Shown one piece after another: positions 35,738 through 46,500 of a stretch of DNA of 64,000 nt (position 1 is its first letter; each line of letters opens with the position of its first letter). The translations under genes and the position numbers were made by a program. Source of the DNA: JAKACA01 sp963769255 (GTDB lineage: Bacteria; Actinomycetota; Acidimicrobiia; Acidimicrobiales; Bog-793); contig CAVYKV010000001.1 in the NCBI GenBank assembly GCA_963769255.1, positions 3,348,001-3,412,000 on the forward strand. Direction: 5' to 3'. Under the pieces are notes generated by a model. The model made no database searches and was not told the origin of the DNA. It was given only the letters and a program-made list of their open reading frames with translations.

Positions 35738-36142
35738 TCAGCGCGGCCGGTGCTCGGTGCCGCGACCGGCCGTGATGAAGAGCGCCTTGCCCGGCTCGAG
35801 GACGTCGGCCGTGTGCCAGACGCCCTTCGGGTTGACGGCCGCCCGGCCGGGGCCGAGCTCGATGCGGTGCTCACCATCGGGCAGGTCCTGGATGAGGACG
35901 CTGCGCCCCTCCAGCTGCACGACCAGCTCCTCGCCGGCGGGGTGGCGCTCCCAAGCCGTCCAGGTCTCCTTCTGCGGCGTCATCGTCACGAGCCGGCCCT
36001 CGGCGCCGTCGCCAGCCGTCTCGTCCTCGTAGGCGCTCAGGTATTCGTCGGTCCAGGCGAAGTCGGGCAGCGGGCGCACGACGGAGCCGAGCCCGAGGTG
36101 CACGAAGGTGGAGGAGAGGTCGAACGCCTCGGGTGCGGTCAT
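35738..36142 (-). CDS. Cupin-domain protein
   Basis: A 134-residue single cupin barrel. Motif 1 is RHPAGEELVVQLEGRSVLI, and the motif 2 region is LGPGRAAVNPKGVWHTAD, with His and Glu residues that could bind a metal. Small cupins of this type are often sugar or small-molecule binding or isomerising proteins; nothing here gives the ligand. The ATG at 36142 has GAGG upstream. Extending to 36193 would need a TTG start. It precedes the methyltransferase gene. Confidence 0.7.
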   Translation of the reverse strand: MTAPEAFDLSSTFVHLGLGSVVRPLPDFAWTDEYLSAYEDETAGDGAEGRLVTMTPQKETWTAWERHPAGEELVVQLEGRSVLIQDLPDGEHRIELGPGRAAVNPKGVWHTADVLEPGKALFITAGRGTEHRPR

Positions 36143-36211
36143 GGGGCCTCGGTTCGGAGCGGCGGGGTCGCTTGGACGGTACCGGGAGTGCAACCCGGCT
36201 TGTCATGCCTC

Positions 36212-36264
36212 GTTCATGTAAGGGCTTGCACACGGTTTTGAGGTCCAACCCGCGACACGAATCG
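36212..36264 (+). repeat. Inverted-repeat-bounded element, copy 1
   Basis: A 53-nt element between the cupin gene and tRNA-Tyr. It starts with GTTCATGT, contains GGTTTTGAGG in the middle and ends with ACACGAATCG, so its ends are imperfect inverted repeats. The reverse complement of 55380-55432 matches it at about 36 of 50 positions, including the block GTTTTGAGG and both ends. The rest of the 36143-36381 gap shows no gene. Confidence 0.55.
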
Positions 36265-36381
36265 CCCGAAACCCCGCCTCGCCCCCCGAGCGAGCTCCTC
36301 GTCGCGGGAGCCCCGCCGGCGAGCGTCCCCGGGTCACCAACCGGAGACCTGCCTCGATGTGAACCGGTCGAATGCGCTGCG

Positions 36382-36463
36382 TGGGCCGGGAAGGATTCGA
36401 ACCTTCGAAGGCTGCGCCGACAGATTTACAGTCTGCTCCCTTTGTCCACTTGGGTACCGACCC
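36382..36463 (-). tRNA. tRNA-Tyr (GTA)
   Basis: An 82-nt class II tRNA with a long variable arm. Acceptor GGGTCGG pairs with CCGGCCC, discriminator A. Anticodon loop CTGTAAA gives GTA. The T loop TTCGAAT is standard. CCA is not encoded. TAGGGT lies about 12 nt upstream as a possible -10. Confidence 0.95.
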
Positions 36464-36509
36464 GCGAGCGAGAACCCTAACGCGGCACCGATGAGGGGCG
36501 CCTCCTGGC

Positions 36510-39500
36510 TCACGAGGGGGCCCGCGCCAGGATCGGCGTCCCGGAGACAGCGCCCGACCAGGTGATGACCGCCTGCCTGACCCCGAGGCGGTCGAAGGTC
36601 GCCTCGGCATCCTCGTCGTCGGCGACCACCCGCGACCCACCGGAGCCGGTCATGCGCCCGAGCTCCGACCTGACGGCAAGGGCGAGCGCCAGCTCGTAGC
36701 GGGCCTCCCGCTCCCTCGCCCGTTGGATCGCCACGTCGAGCGCCTCGGCCCATTCGGCCTGCTCCTCGCCGGCACCGCCTGCCACGCCGGCGAGGCCGCC
36801 GGCGGTTCCGAGGAGGCGCAGCGCCGTCAGCTCGACCTGCTCGAAGCCGGGCCGGCCCTGAAAGATCGCCAGGAGCGAGCGTGAGCAGTCGACGGCCGCC
36901 GTGAAGTCGCCGTCAAGCACGAGGCACTCGTCGAGGCGGACTTCCGTCTCGGCGATGAAGACCTGTGCCTGGATGTCGCGAAAGTCGGCCAGGGCCTCCT
37001 GGAGGAGTCCGCGGCCGGCGGCGACGTTGCCGGCGCGCGCCTCCAGGAGGCCGAGGTTCGATGTGGCGAGGGCGACACCGATGCGGTAGCCGGCCGCCTG
37101 CCACGTCGCCCGTGCGGACTCGAAGAGCGGGCGGGCGGCCTCGAGGTCGCCCTGATCGGAGAGGATCTCGGCGATGTTGTTCTCCTCCGTGGAGGCGCCG
37201 ATGACGTCGCCGGAACGAATGCGCGCCTCGCGGCTCGCCTCGTAGTGCCGGCGGGACGTCTCCCATTTCCCGAGGTAGTAGGCACCGATGCCGAGGTTGT
37301 TGAGGACGTTGCCCTGCCCGACGAGATCGCCGATCTCCTCGGAGATGGCGAGCGCCCGCACGGCGAGGTCGTCGTCGGGGTGGCCGAGGTAGACGGACAT
37401 CATGTGCTCGAGGTAGAGGGCGTGGGCGAGCCCCGAGCGGTGGTCCGCCAGCTGCGCCTCCCCGGCCGCGGCGCGGGCGAATCGCGTGCACTCCCGGTAG
37501 CGCCCCTTGCGCGAGCAGATGCCCGCCGAGGCCAGGTCGAGCTCGGCGCGCTCGGTGCGGGCGGCCGGTGTCGACCCGGTGACGAGGCGGCGGCCTCGGG
37601 TGTAGAGGGCGAGCGCCTGCCCGTAGCGACCGCGTCGTTCCTGCAGGACCCCGGTCTTTCGCAGCAGCCTGGCGCGGTCGACGGCGTCGCCGCCGAGTCG
37701 TCGCGCCTTGCCGTAAGCGAGGCGGGAGCGCTCGAAGTCACCGGCCAGCTCGGAGGTGTCGCCGAGCGCCTCCGCCACGGCGGCGACCTCCGAGCGGGGC
37801 AGCGTGCGCAGACGGTTGGCGGCTTCGAGCGCCCGGGCGTAGAACGTGGCCGCCTCCGTGTTCGCCCACAAGGCGCGGGCGCGCTCTCCCGCCAGGCGCG
37901 AGTAGTGCCACGCCCGGTCATAGCCCTCGGCGTGCAGCCAGTGCAGCGAGAGCAGCTCGGCGCTGTCGTCGGGTGTGGTCATCCTCGTTTCGATGGCCGT
38001 GGCGGCACGGGCGTGCAGCTCCTTGCGCCGTCGGAAGGACAGCCCCTCGTAGGCGGCGTCGCGCATGAGGCCGTGCGTGAAGCGCCGGCCGACGGCGGTC
38101 GGGGCGACGTAGGCGCCGAGCCGCTCCCACACCGTGTCGTCGACGAGGTGACCGTCGTCCAGAAGCTCGACGAGGAGGGCGGGATCGAAGTGGCCCCCGA
38201 GCACGGCGGCCGCCCGCAGCACCCGTCGGTCCGCCGGCGAGAGGAGGTCGATCTCCGCCGCCAGGAGCGGTTCGAGCGACTCGGGCAGGCCTTCGAAGCC
38301 GCCCGCCCCGCCGGCGGCACGCAGCAGCTCACCGAGGAAGAGCGGGTTGCCGTTGGCGCGCTCGACGATGGCGGCGACCTGCGCCGGCGCCAGCACGGAG
38401 GCTGCACCACCGCGAGCGAGGAGGGCGGCGTCCTCCCCGCCGAGCGGCTGCAGCTCGATGACCGGGTGGGCGGAGCCTTCGAGCAGATCCCTCGCCGTGC
38501 CGGAGCCACGCGTGAGCACGACGAGCAGGGGCAGCGCCTCGGCTTCGAGGACGATCCGGCGCAGCAGGCTCGCCGACGCCTCGTCCATGGCGTGGGCGTC
38601 CTCGAACACGAGCGCCGACGGCTGCCTGACGAACACCCGGAGGAGTCCCACGGCCGTCTCCTCCAGGCGGCCCCGCCGGAATCTCGGCTCGAGCTCGTCG
38701 ACCTCTGGGGTGGACGGCACGGGTACGTCGACGACGTCGGCGAGGAGGGGCAGGAACGGTTCCAGCTCGGGCGTCCCGGCTGCCATGACGCGACGGAGCT
38801 CGCCGGCGACGAGGTCGTTCGGGGCGTCCGCCGCGCCCCCGAGCAGCCGGCGCAAGATGTGGCGGAACGCCAGGTAGGGGGTGGCGCTTCCGTACTCCTC
38901 GCAGGCCACCCGGAGCGTGTGGAGACTCCAGCGCTCGATCGCCTCCGACACGAGGCGGGACTTGCCGATGCCTGGCGCCCCCGATGACCTCGACGACGCT
39001 CCCCGCCCCGGAGGCGGCGCTGTCGGCGAGCTGCAGCAGCACCTCGACCTCGGACTCGCGGCCGACGAAGGGCAGGTCCGTCGCTCGGGCGGCTCGAGAC
39101 GTCGTGGCGCGGCGCCCCGACAACGGCGGCGGCGACGGGCTCGGCCTTTCCTTTGACCTGGAAGGGTGGGACGGGGTCGCTCTCGAACGGGTTGCGCACC
39201 CGGGCGAGCGCACCCTCCGTGGCGAGAACCTGGAGCGGTGGGGCCTGGCGCCATCACGCGGGCCGCCAGGTTCACGGCGTCGCCGGTGATCGAGAAGATG
39301 CGTCGCTGGCCGAGGCCGAAGTCGTGGGAGAAGACGAAGACCCTTCCGGCGTTCACGCCGACGCGCAGCCCGATGGGCGAGTCGGCACGGGTGGTCGCCG
39401 ACGATCGTCGCGAGCGGCCCGCAGCACACGCTCGGCGTCGTTGCCACGAAGGAGGGGGACGCCCCCGAGGAGGATGATCTTGCCCCCGTCAGGTCCGATG

Positions 39501-40517
39501 TCGGTCCCGTGGAAGCTTGCCCCGTAGCGCCCGGCCGCCTACTCGGCAGAACGGACGAGGGGATCGAGGCAGGCGGCCACGGCCTCGGGGCCCTGTTGTT
39601 CGGAGAGCGCGGTCGACGCCCGAGAACTGCACGAAGGCGACCGTCGCCTGCCGGTGCTCGGCCTGCTCGCCCCCGCCGAGGAGGTGTGCTCGGGTCTCGG
39701 CCGGGAGGAGCGATGCGACGTCGGTGCCAGCAGGCGCCGGCATCGCCTCGATCGGCTTCTCGTCGGCCTCTGGCGCCGCCGCCACGAGAACGCCCTCGAG
39801 TTTGGGGTCGCCGAGCACCCTGCGGTCGAGCCGGCTCGCCGTCTCGGAGCTCACGAGCACCTCGCCCGCCTCGGCGATGGCCTCCATGCGCGCGGTCGTG
39901 GTGGCGGCCGGGCCGGTCACGACGAGCTCCCGGTGGTGGCCGCCGAGCAGGTAGAAGTCGAAACCGCCGCTGTGGGCCCCGATCGACACCCCGAGGACGA
40001 CGCGGCCGGCAGACGTCGTCAGCCGGCCGATGCGCCCCATCGTCCGCGACATGAGGACGGCGGCGCGGCAGGCCCGGGGCGCCGACGCCGGCTCGGGGAA
40101 GAAGAGGAGCGAGGCGTCCCCGCCCCACTTCAGCAAGTCCGCACCGTAACGAGCCGCCACGCCCAGCATCTCGGTGAAGACGGACCCGATGACGTCGGTG
40201 ATCTCCTCGGCGCCGACCTTGCCGCGGGCCGCCAGCCGCTCGGTGAGCGCCGTGAAGCCGGAGACGTCCACGAACAGCACGGTGCCCTCCACCCGGCGGT
40301 GCAGCGCCGAGGGGGTGTCCACGAGCCACTCGAGGGCGAGGCGCGGGACGTAGGGCGCCAGGCGCTCGGCTTCGTCCCGTACGTCGGCCGTCCGACCGTC
40401 GCCCTGCAGGTCGCTCCGGGGCTCCCCGAACACCGCTGCCTCGTCGGCCGGGCTCACGCTTCCACCGCCGGCGGCATGCGAGGGCGGCAGGACGGCCGGC
40501 GGCCGGCCGAGCGACAT
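36510..40517 (-). pseudogene. Adenylate/guanylate cyclase - AAA ATPase - TPR regulator, multiple frameshifts
   Basis: When repaired this would be a regulator of about 1,330 residues. Order: class III cyclase domain (GTVLFVDVSGFTALTERLA with the first metal Asp; DLLKWGGDASLLFF with the second), a second cyclase-like domain (RQATVAFVQFSGVD ... RIFSITGDAVNLAARVM), an AAA/NACHT-like ATPase (FVGRESEVEVLLQLAD; Walker A GIGKSRLVSEA; Walker B PSALVFEDAHAMDEA), and a TPR region of over 400 residues. The first cyclase domain is open from 40517 to about 39628 and the ATPase/TPR part from about 38985 to 36510. Between them I count six frame changes (near 39628, 39410, 39385, 39260, 39110, 38985) and one in-frame TAG at 39541-39539. 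All six are in the same direction, as expected for single inserted bases. It may be a decaying gene or a damaged assembly. Confidence 0.7.
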
Positions 40518-40544
40518 GGCGCTCGAGCGCTCACGTGAAGGCGG

Positions 40545-43500
40545 CTACGCCCTCACGACGGTGAGCTTCGCCGCGCTCGTGCCGCTCGAGGAGCCGAGGC
40601 CGCCGTCGCCGCCGTAGGCCGCCGAGACGGTGTACGAGCCGACCGCGAGGGCGCTGTTGCCGATCTTGCACGTTCCCGTGCCGGCGCTCAGTGTGACGGT
40701 GCAGGAGGTCGAGCCGACCGTCACCTTCACGGTCTCGCCGTTCGGGACCGCCTCCCCGTTGCCAGTCGAGACGGTCACGCTGAAGACGGCGGCCGACTCG
40801 GCGCCCGACGTCACCGTGGTCGGGCTCTCGGAGACTTTCGTCGTCGTGGTGTCCTTGCTGACGCTGAAGCTGGCCGCCGGCGAGGACGACGAAGCGGCGA
40901 AGTTGCCGCTCGCCCCATAGGTGGCCACCACGCTCGAGACGTTGCCGGCTGTCAGCTGGGTAGCCGTCAGGTGGCAGCTGCCGGAACCGCTGGAGAGCGT
41001 GAACTGGCAGAGGGTGCCGCTCGAGGCGTGGACCGTCACTGTGCCGCCGGGAGTGCCCGCCGCCGAGGAGACGGTCGCCGAGAAGACCTCGGCCGTCTCG
41101 TTCCCGTAGGCGACCGTCGAGGCCGACAGGTGCAGCGCCGTCGTCGTGGAGGCCGCCGCCACCGTGAGGCCGACGGCGGCCGTGCCGCTCGAGGACTTGA
41201 GGTCGGTGTCGCCGGCATAGGTCGCCGCCACCTTGTAGCTGCCGATGGGGAGCGCCGAGGCGGTGAGAGAGCAGGTGCCGACGGCGCCGAAGGGCAACGG
41301 CGACAGCGAGGCGACGCAGGACGTCGTCCCCACGGTGACGGTGATCGACTCGCTGGCGGGCAACGACTCACCGTTGCCGGTAAGGACGGCGACGCCGAAG
41401 ACCGCCTTCTGCTCGGAGCCGTAGGTGACGGTCAGCGGGAGCCCCTGCAGCACCGTCACCGTCGAGTCCTGTGCCACGGTCAAGCTGGCCCCGCCCGAGG
41501 TCGACGAGGCGTTGTACGGGTCGCCGCCGTAGACGGCCGTGACGGAGTAGCTGCCGGCCGCAACCTGGACAGAGGTCAGGTTGCACGTCGCCGTCACCGT
41601 GCTCGCCGTCTTCTTCGTCAACGTGGTGGTCGAGCAGAGCGTCGTCGACCCGGCCTTGATCGACACCGTTCCCGTCGGGAGCGACCCGCTCGTTCCGGTG
41701 ACGGTGGCCGTGAACGTCTCCCCTCCCTCGGAGCCGTAGGTGAGGGAGGATTTCGAGAGCGAGAGCGTCGTGCTCGAGGGATAGCCGTTCACCTGCTGGG
41801 TGATGCTCGCCGACACCGCCGAGCCGGCGAAGTTGCCGGACCCGAGGTACTGGGCTGTGATCGTGTGGGTGCCGGCCGTGTCGTATCCGACCGTGCAGGT
41901 GGCGGTGTCCGGCGACGTGGCGGTGAGCTGCTGTGACGTGCACGTGCCGATGGCCGCCCCGCCGTCGAAGAACTCGACGTCGCCGGTGGGCGTACCCGAC
42001 CCGGCGACGGTGGGCGTCACGGCGGCCGTGTAGGTCACCGCCTGGCCGTCGATCGAGGGAGAGCCCGTCGTCGAGACCACGGTCGTCTTGGTGCCGGCGG
42101 TGATGACCGTGAGCCCGGTGGGAGCCGTCGCCGGTGCGGCGGCGTCGAGGTCGGCGTCACCGCCGTATGTCACCGTGACCGGGTAGCCGTTGCCGAGGGG
42201 GAGCGCCGTGTTGGCGATGGAGCAGCTGCCGGAGCCTCCGGAGCCGCCGGAGCCGCCCGGTGTCACCGACGCCGTGCACGAGGCGGAGCCGACGTTCACC
42301 GTCACCGGGTCCGCTTCGGGAAGGACCTCCCCGTTCTGCGTCGCCACCTTCACCGTGAAGGTGGAGGCCGACTCGACGCCGTAGGCGACCGTGGTGGGAG
42401 ACTCCGACACCGACGCCGTCGTGGTGTCCTTGCCGACACCGAGGTTCTCCGCCCCCGAGGTCGAGCCGGCGAAGTTGCCGTCGCCGCTGTAGTAGGACTC
42501 GATTTCGAACGGGCTACCCGCCGCGCCGAGGGCCGCCGGGCTCTCCGAGCAGGACGTCTTCGGCAGCGTGATGGCGCACAGGGTCGTAGCGCCGGACTCC
42601 ACCGAGATCGTGCCCGACGGCGTGCCCTGGACGGACGAGCTCACACCTGCCGTGAAGGTGATCGCCTGCTCGTCGCCGTAGGTGGAGGACGGCGCCGAGA
42701 CCGAGAGCGACGTCACGCTTGTAGCCGGCTGCACCGTCAGCATCCCGGGCGACGACGTGGACGCCCCGAGCCCGCCACCGCCCCCGTAGCTGGCGGTCAC
42801 GGCGTACGGCGTCGTCGAAGCGGCGAGCGCCGCCGGCGCCGTCGTCGAGCACGTGTTGGCCGGCAGCTCGATGGTGCACAGCGGCGACGATCCCGCCGCC
42901 ACCACGATGCTGCCCGTGGCGGCGGCGCCAGTCGAGGCCACGTCGGACGTGAAGGTCACCGACTGCTCGTCGCCGTAGGTGGCGACGGGGGCGGACATGG
43001 CGAGCAGGGTGCTCGTGGTCTCGCTGCCCACCGTGAGATCGGTGGAGGCGGACACCGACTGGGCGTAATCGGTGTCGCCGAGATACTCGGCGGTGATCTC
43101 GTGATCGCCCGCCGATGCGTAGGTGACCGTGCAGTTCGCCGTCCGGCCGCTGAGCGGAGCGCCCGACGAGCCATCGCAGGCGTCGATGGGGCTGCCCCCG
43201 TCGAGGAACTCGACCGATCCGGTGGGGAGACCGGCGCCCGAGGCCGGGGAGACGGAGGCCGTCAACGTGACGGGGGCGCCCACGCTCGCGGGGTCGGCCG
43301 ACGTCGACAGGGTGGTGGTCGTGGCGGTGAGGGCGTTGAAGTCGACGCCCTCGTTGTCCGAGACCGCCGCGTTGCCGGCGGCGTCCACCGCTTCGACGAT
43401 GTACTGGATCTTGGCGCTCGACGAGGTCGAGCTGCCCGTCCAGTTCTCGCTGTCGCCGGAGCTCAGGGGGACCTCGGTCCAATGCCCCGGGCTGACGGCG

Positions 43501-46500
43501 TCGGTGTAGAGCACGACGACCGCCTCGACGGGGTCGCCGGCGCTCGAAGGGGTCGTCTGAACGTCGAAGTCGAAGCCGGTGCCCGAGGAGGTCGCCTGCG
43601 AGGAGTCGATGGTGGCGGGCGTGTAGTCGTTGGCGAGCGACGTCCCCGGGGTGTCGTAATAGACCTGCGCCGACATCGAGGTGAAGAGGCGCTCGGTGCC
43701 GAGGCCCGTCGTCGACGACGAGTTCGGGAAGAACTGCCCGGCGACGAGGTCGAGCTCGGAAGCCTGCGACGTGCCGGACGAGGTGAACGTGCCATAGGTG
43801 GCGACCCGCTGCAGCGTGCCCGGGAAGGCGGCGTCGCCGATTGCAGGCGGCGTCGAGCCGCCCGAGCTCACCGCTGGCAGAGAGTAGGCGGGCAGGAAGT
43901 CGGAGATGTCCGTCGACCCCAGCCCGGTGACGAGAGCCCCGTGGGGCACGAGGCCCGTCTCGGACACGGGAACGGAGACGAGCGGTTCGATCGGCCGGTA
44001 CTCCGTCGTCTGCGTGCCGCCACCGGGTGCCCCGTTCACCGCGTAGTAGGTCCCGTTGGGGCTCGTCGATGCTCCGAGGTCGCCGGAGGCCGATCCGACG
44101 GGGAGGCTGAGCGTCACCGGGGCGATCTCGAGCCCAGTGGTGGCGTCGAGACTGGTCTGCGGTGTCACCGACAGCGTGAAGGCCCAGCTGCCGGTGTCGC
44201 CGTTGGCATCGGTGTCGGTGCCCGTTGCCGTATAGGTCCCGACGGCGAGGCTTGCCGGCGCCGAGATCGCCCCGGAGCTGCTGACGGTGATGGCCGGCGA
44301 CCCGGTGGCCTCCGTGTAGGTGACGGCACCGGCGGCGCCCGTGACGCTCAGATGACCGCTGTAGGCGGAGCCGGTGTTGATCGTGCCGGATGTCGGCTGG
44401 GCCTGCAGCAAGGCCGTCCCGTTCGCCGGCAGGGGCGTCGTGTTCAAGTGGTACATGGGCAGGCCGTAGAAGGTCGACTCCATGACGGCCTTCAAGTCGT
44501 AGGGGCTCAAGACGGCGTTGCCGGCGGTGTACTGCTGCTTGGCCGCGGTGAGGGCCTCGCCGATCGTGAGCGGCCCGTTGAGCTTCCCGGCGAACTCGGC
44601 CATGAGCTTGGCCGAGTAGGCGAGGGTGTCCGTGTCGGCGTATCCGTACCCCGTGTTGGCCACCCAGAGGGCGCCGTCGTCGGCGAAGGTCTTCGCCCAG
44701 TCGGACACCGGCGTGGCGAGTCCGCTCGTGGACACCTCGGCGTCGTCGATCTCGAGACCGGCGTGGCAGCCCATGGAGAACAGCAGCCGGCCGGCGAACG
44801 ACGCCGCGCCGCTCACGTCCGACGTCGTGAAGAGATCCGCTTCCGTGCCGTCGGTGTTGTCGATGGCGGGCAGCGCTCTCGAGTAGTCGAAGTGGGCGTT
44901 GATGCTGTCCACGCCAGGCGACGGGCAGTTGCCGGTGGCCGTGCTGCCGGAGAGCGCCGTCTCGAGGCCCGCCGCGCTCCAGGTCTCGTTGATGAGGTCG
45001 CAGGCGGCGGCCGAGTCGAGGCCGTCGGCGGCAAGGTTCGCCTCGACGGCGTCGGCTCCGGAGGTGAGGAACGAGTATCCCGTCGTCAGGCTGGCGGTGG
45101 CGTCGAGGTCGCCGTTGGAGCTCACGAAGCGCGTGAGGGCTCCCTCGATCTCCGAGGCTGACTCGACGAGCCGGCCGAGGGCGAGCTGGGGCACGTACAG
45201 CGTCGCGCTGCCGACGCCGAGCGGCGAGCTGGCGACGTAGGGGTCGTCGCTGAAGTAGTAGCCCACCGAGAGGGCGTCCGCCTCGACGTTGTTCTCGCCT
45301 GCGAAGGTGGCGGCACCGTAGTCGCGTTCGTTCGACTCCGAGGCGCCGTCGGCGAGGCGCGCCAGGGGGATTTGGTCGTCGCCGCCCACGATGACGACGT
45401 TCTGGATGGTGGGATGCGCCGTCCGGAGCTGATCGACGACGGCCGAGATGGCCGCCACGACGCCGTTGGCGCCGCTCACGGAGCACGGATCGGCGTTCCA
45501 GGCGGCGTAGGCGGCTTGCACGCTGGCGTAGGAGTCGACGGCGACGATGCCTCCGTACACCCCGGCGGTGGAGTCCGAGGCGACGCCGTCGAGGTCCGAG
45601 ACGATGGTCTGCTGGCCGGGGTTGCCGGGGTCGTCCCAGGCCGTGCCGAAGGCAGCCGACATCCGCTGTGTGTCGACGAGGAAGAGCGTGTTCACGTTGC
45701 CCGGGATGGTCGTGTCGAGGTCGCTCGGCGGGGTGCCGACGGCCGTGCTGGAACCGCCGCCCGGCAGCGAGCCGAGGTAGGAGACGCCCCCCGGGCAGGT
45801 GGGTGCCGGCTGCCCGCCGAGCACGTTCCCCTCCAGGAGGTACGGGTCCGGGCTGTAGGCGCCGTTGTACCCGGAGACCTGCACGATGTAGGTCCCGGCG
45901 GCGAGCGGAGTGGTCTGCAGGAACTGGCTCTGACCGTCGGGGTTGTTCGACACGGCGTCGAGCTGGTAGCCCGGCGGCGGAGTCGTCGCGAGGTCCTGCG
46001 AACCCGGCGTCGCCTCTGTCGTCGAGCCCGGGCTGAGCGTGGGCACGGTGTCGCTCACGCCGCCCAGATCCTCGCTCGGGGCGCCCTGCAGCCCGGACTG
46101 GCTCGGCCCGAACAGCTCGAGGTCGTAGGTGGCCGGGAGGTTCGTCAGGGCGAGGGCGAGCTCGTCGCCCGACGAGACGCTCACGGACCAGTCGTTGAGG
46201 TCGCCGGCGCTCGTGAGGTAGCCGATGTCGAGCACGCCGCCGTTTGAGTTCGTCGCCGGGTCGAGCGAGCTTGCGGTCGCCGGCGTGTTGTCGGGCTCTT
46301 CACCGTCGAGGACCTGCACGGCGGTGGTCGTCGTGGACTGGGTCGAGCCGTCGATGGAGGCCGACAGCGTGGCGGATGCCGGCCCGAGCCCGATGCCGGC
46401 GTTGGCGTCGAAGTCGAGGACATGGCTGCCCGGCGTGAGCACGAGGTTCCAGGTCAGGCTCGTGGTGCCGACGGGATCGGGCACCGGGTTGCTGTCGAGG

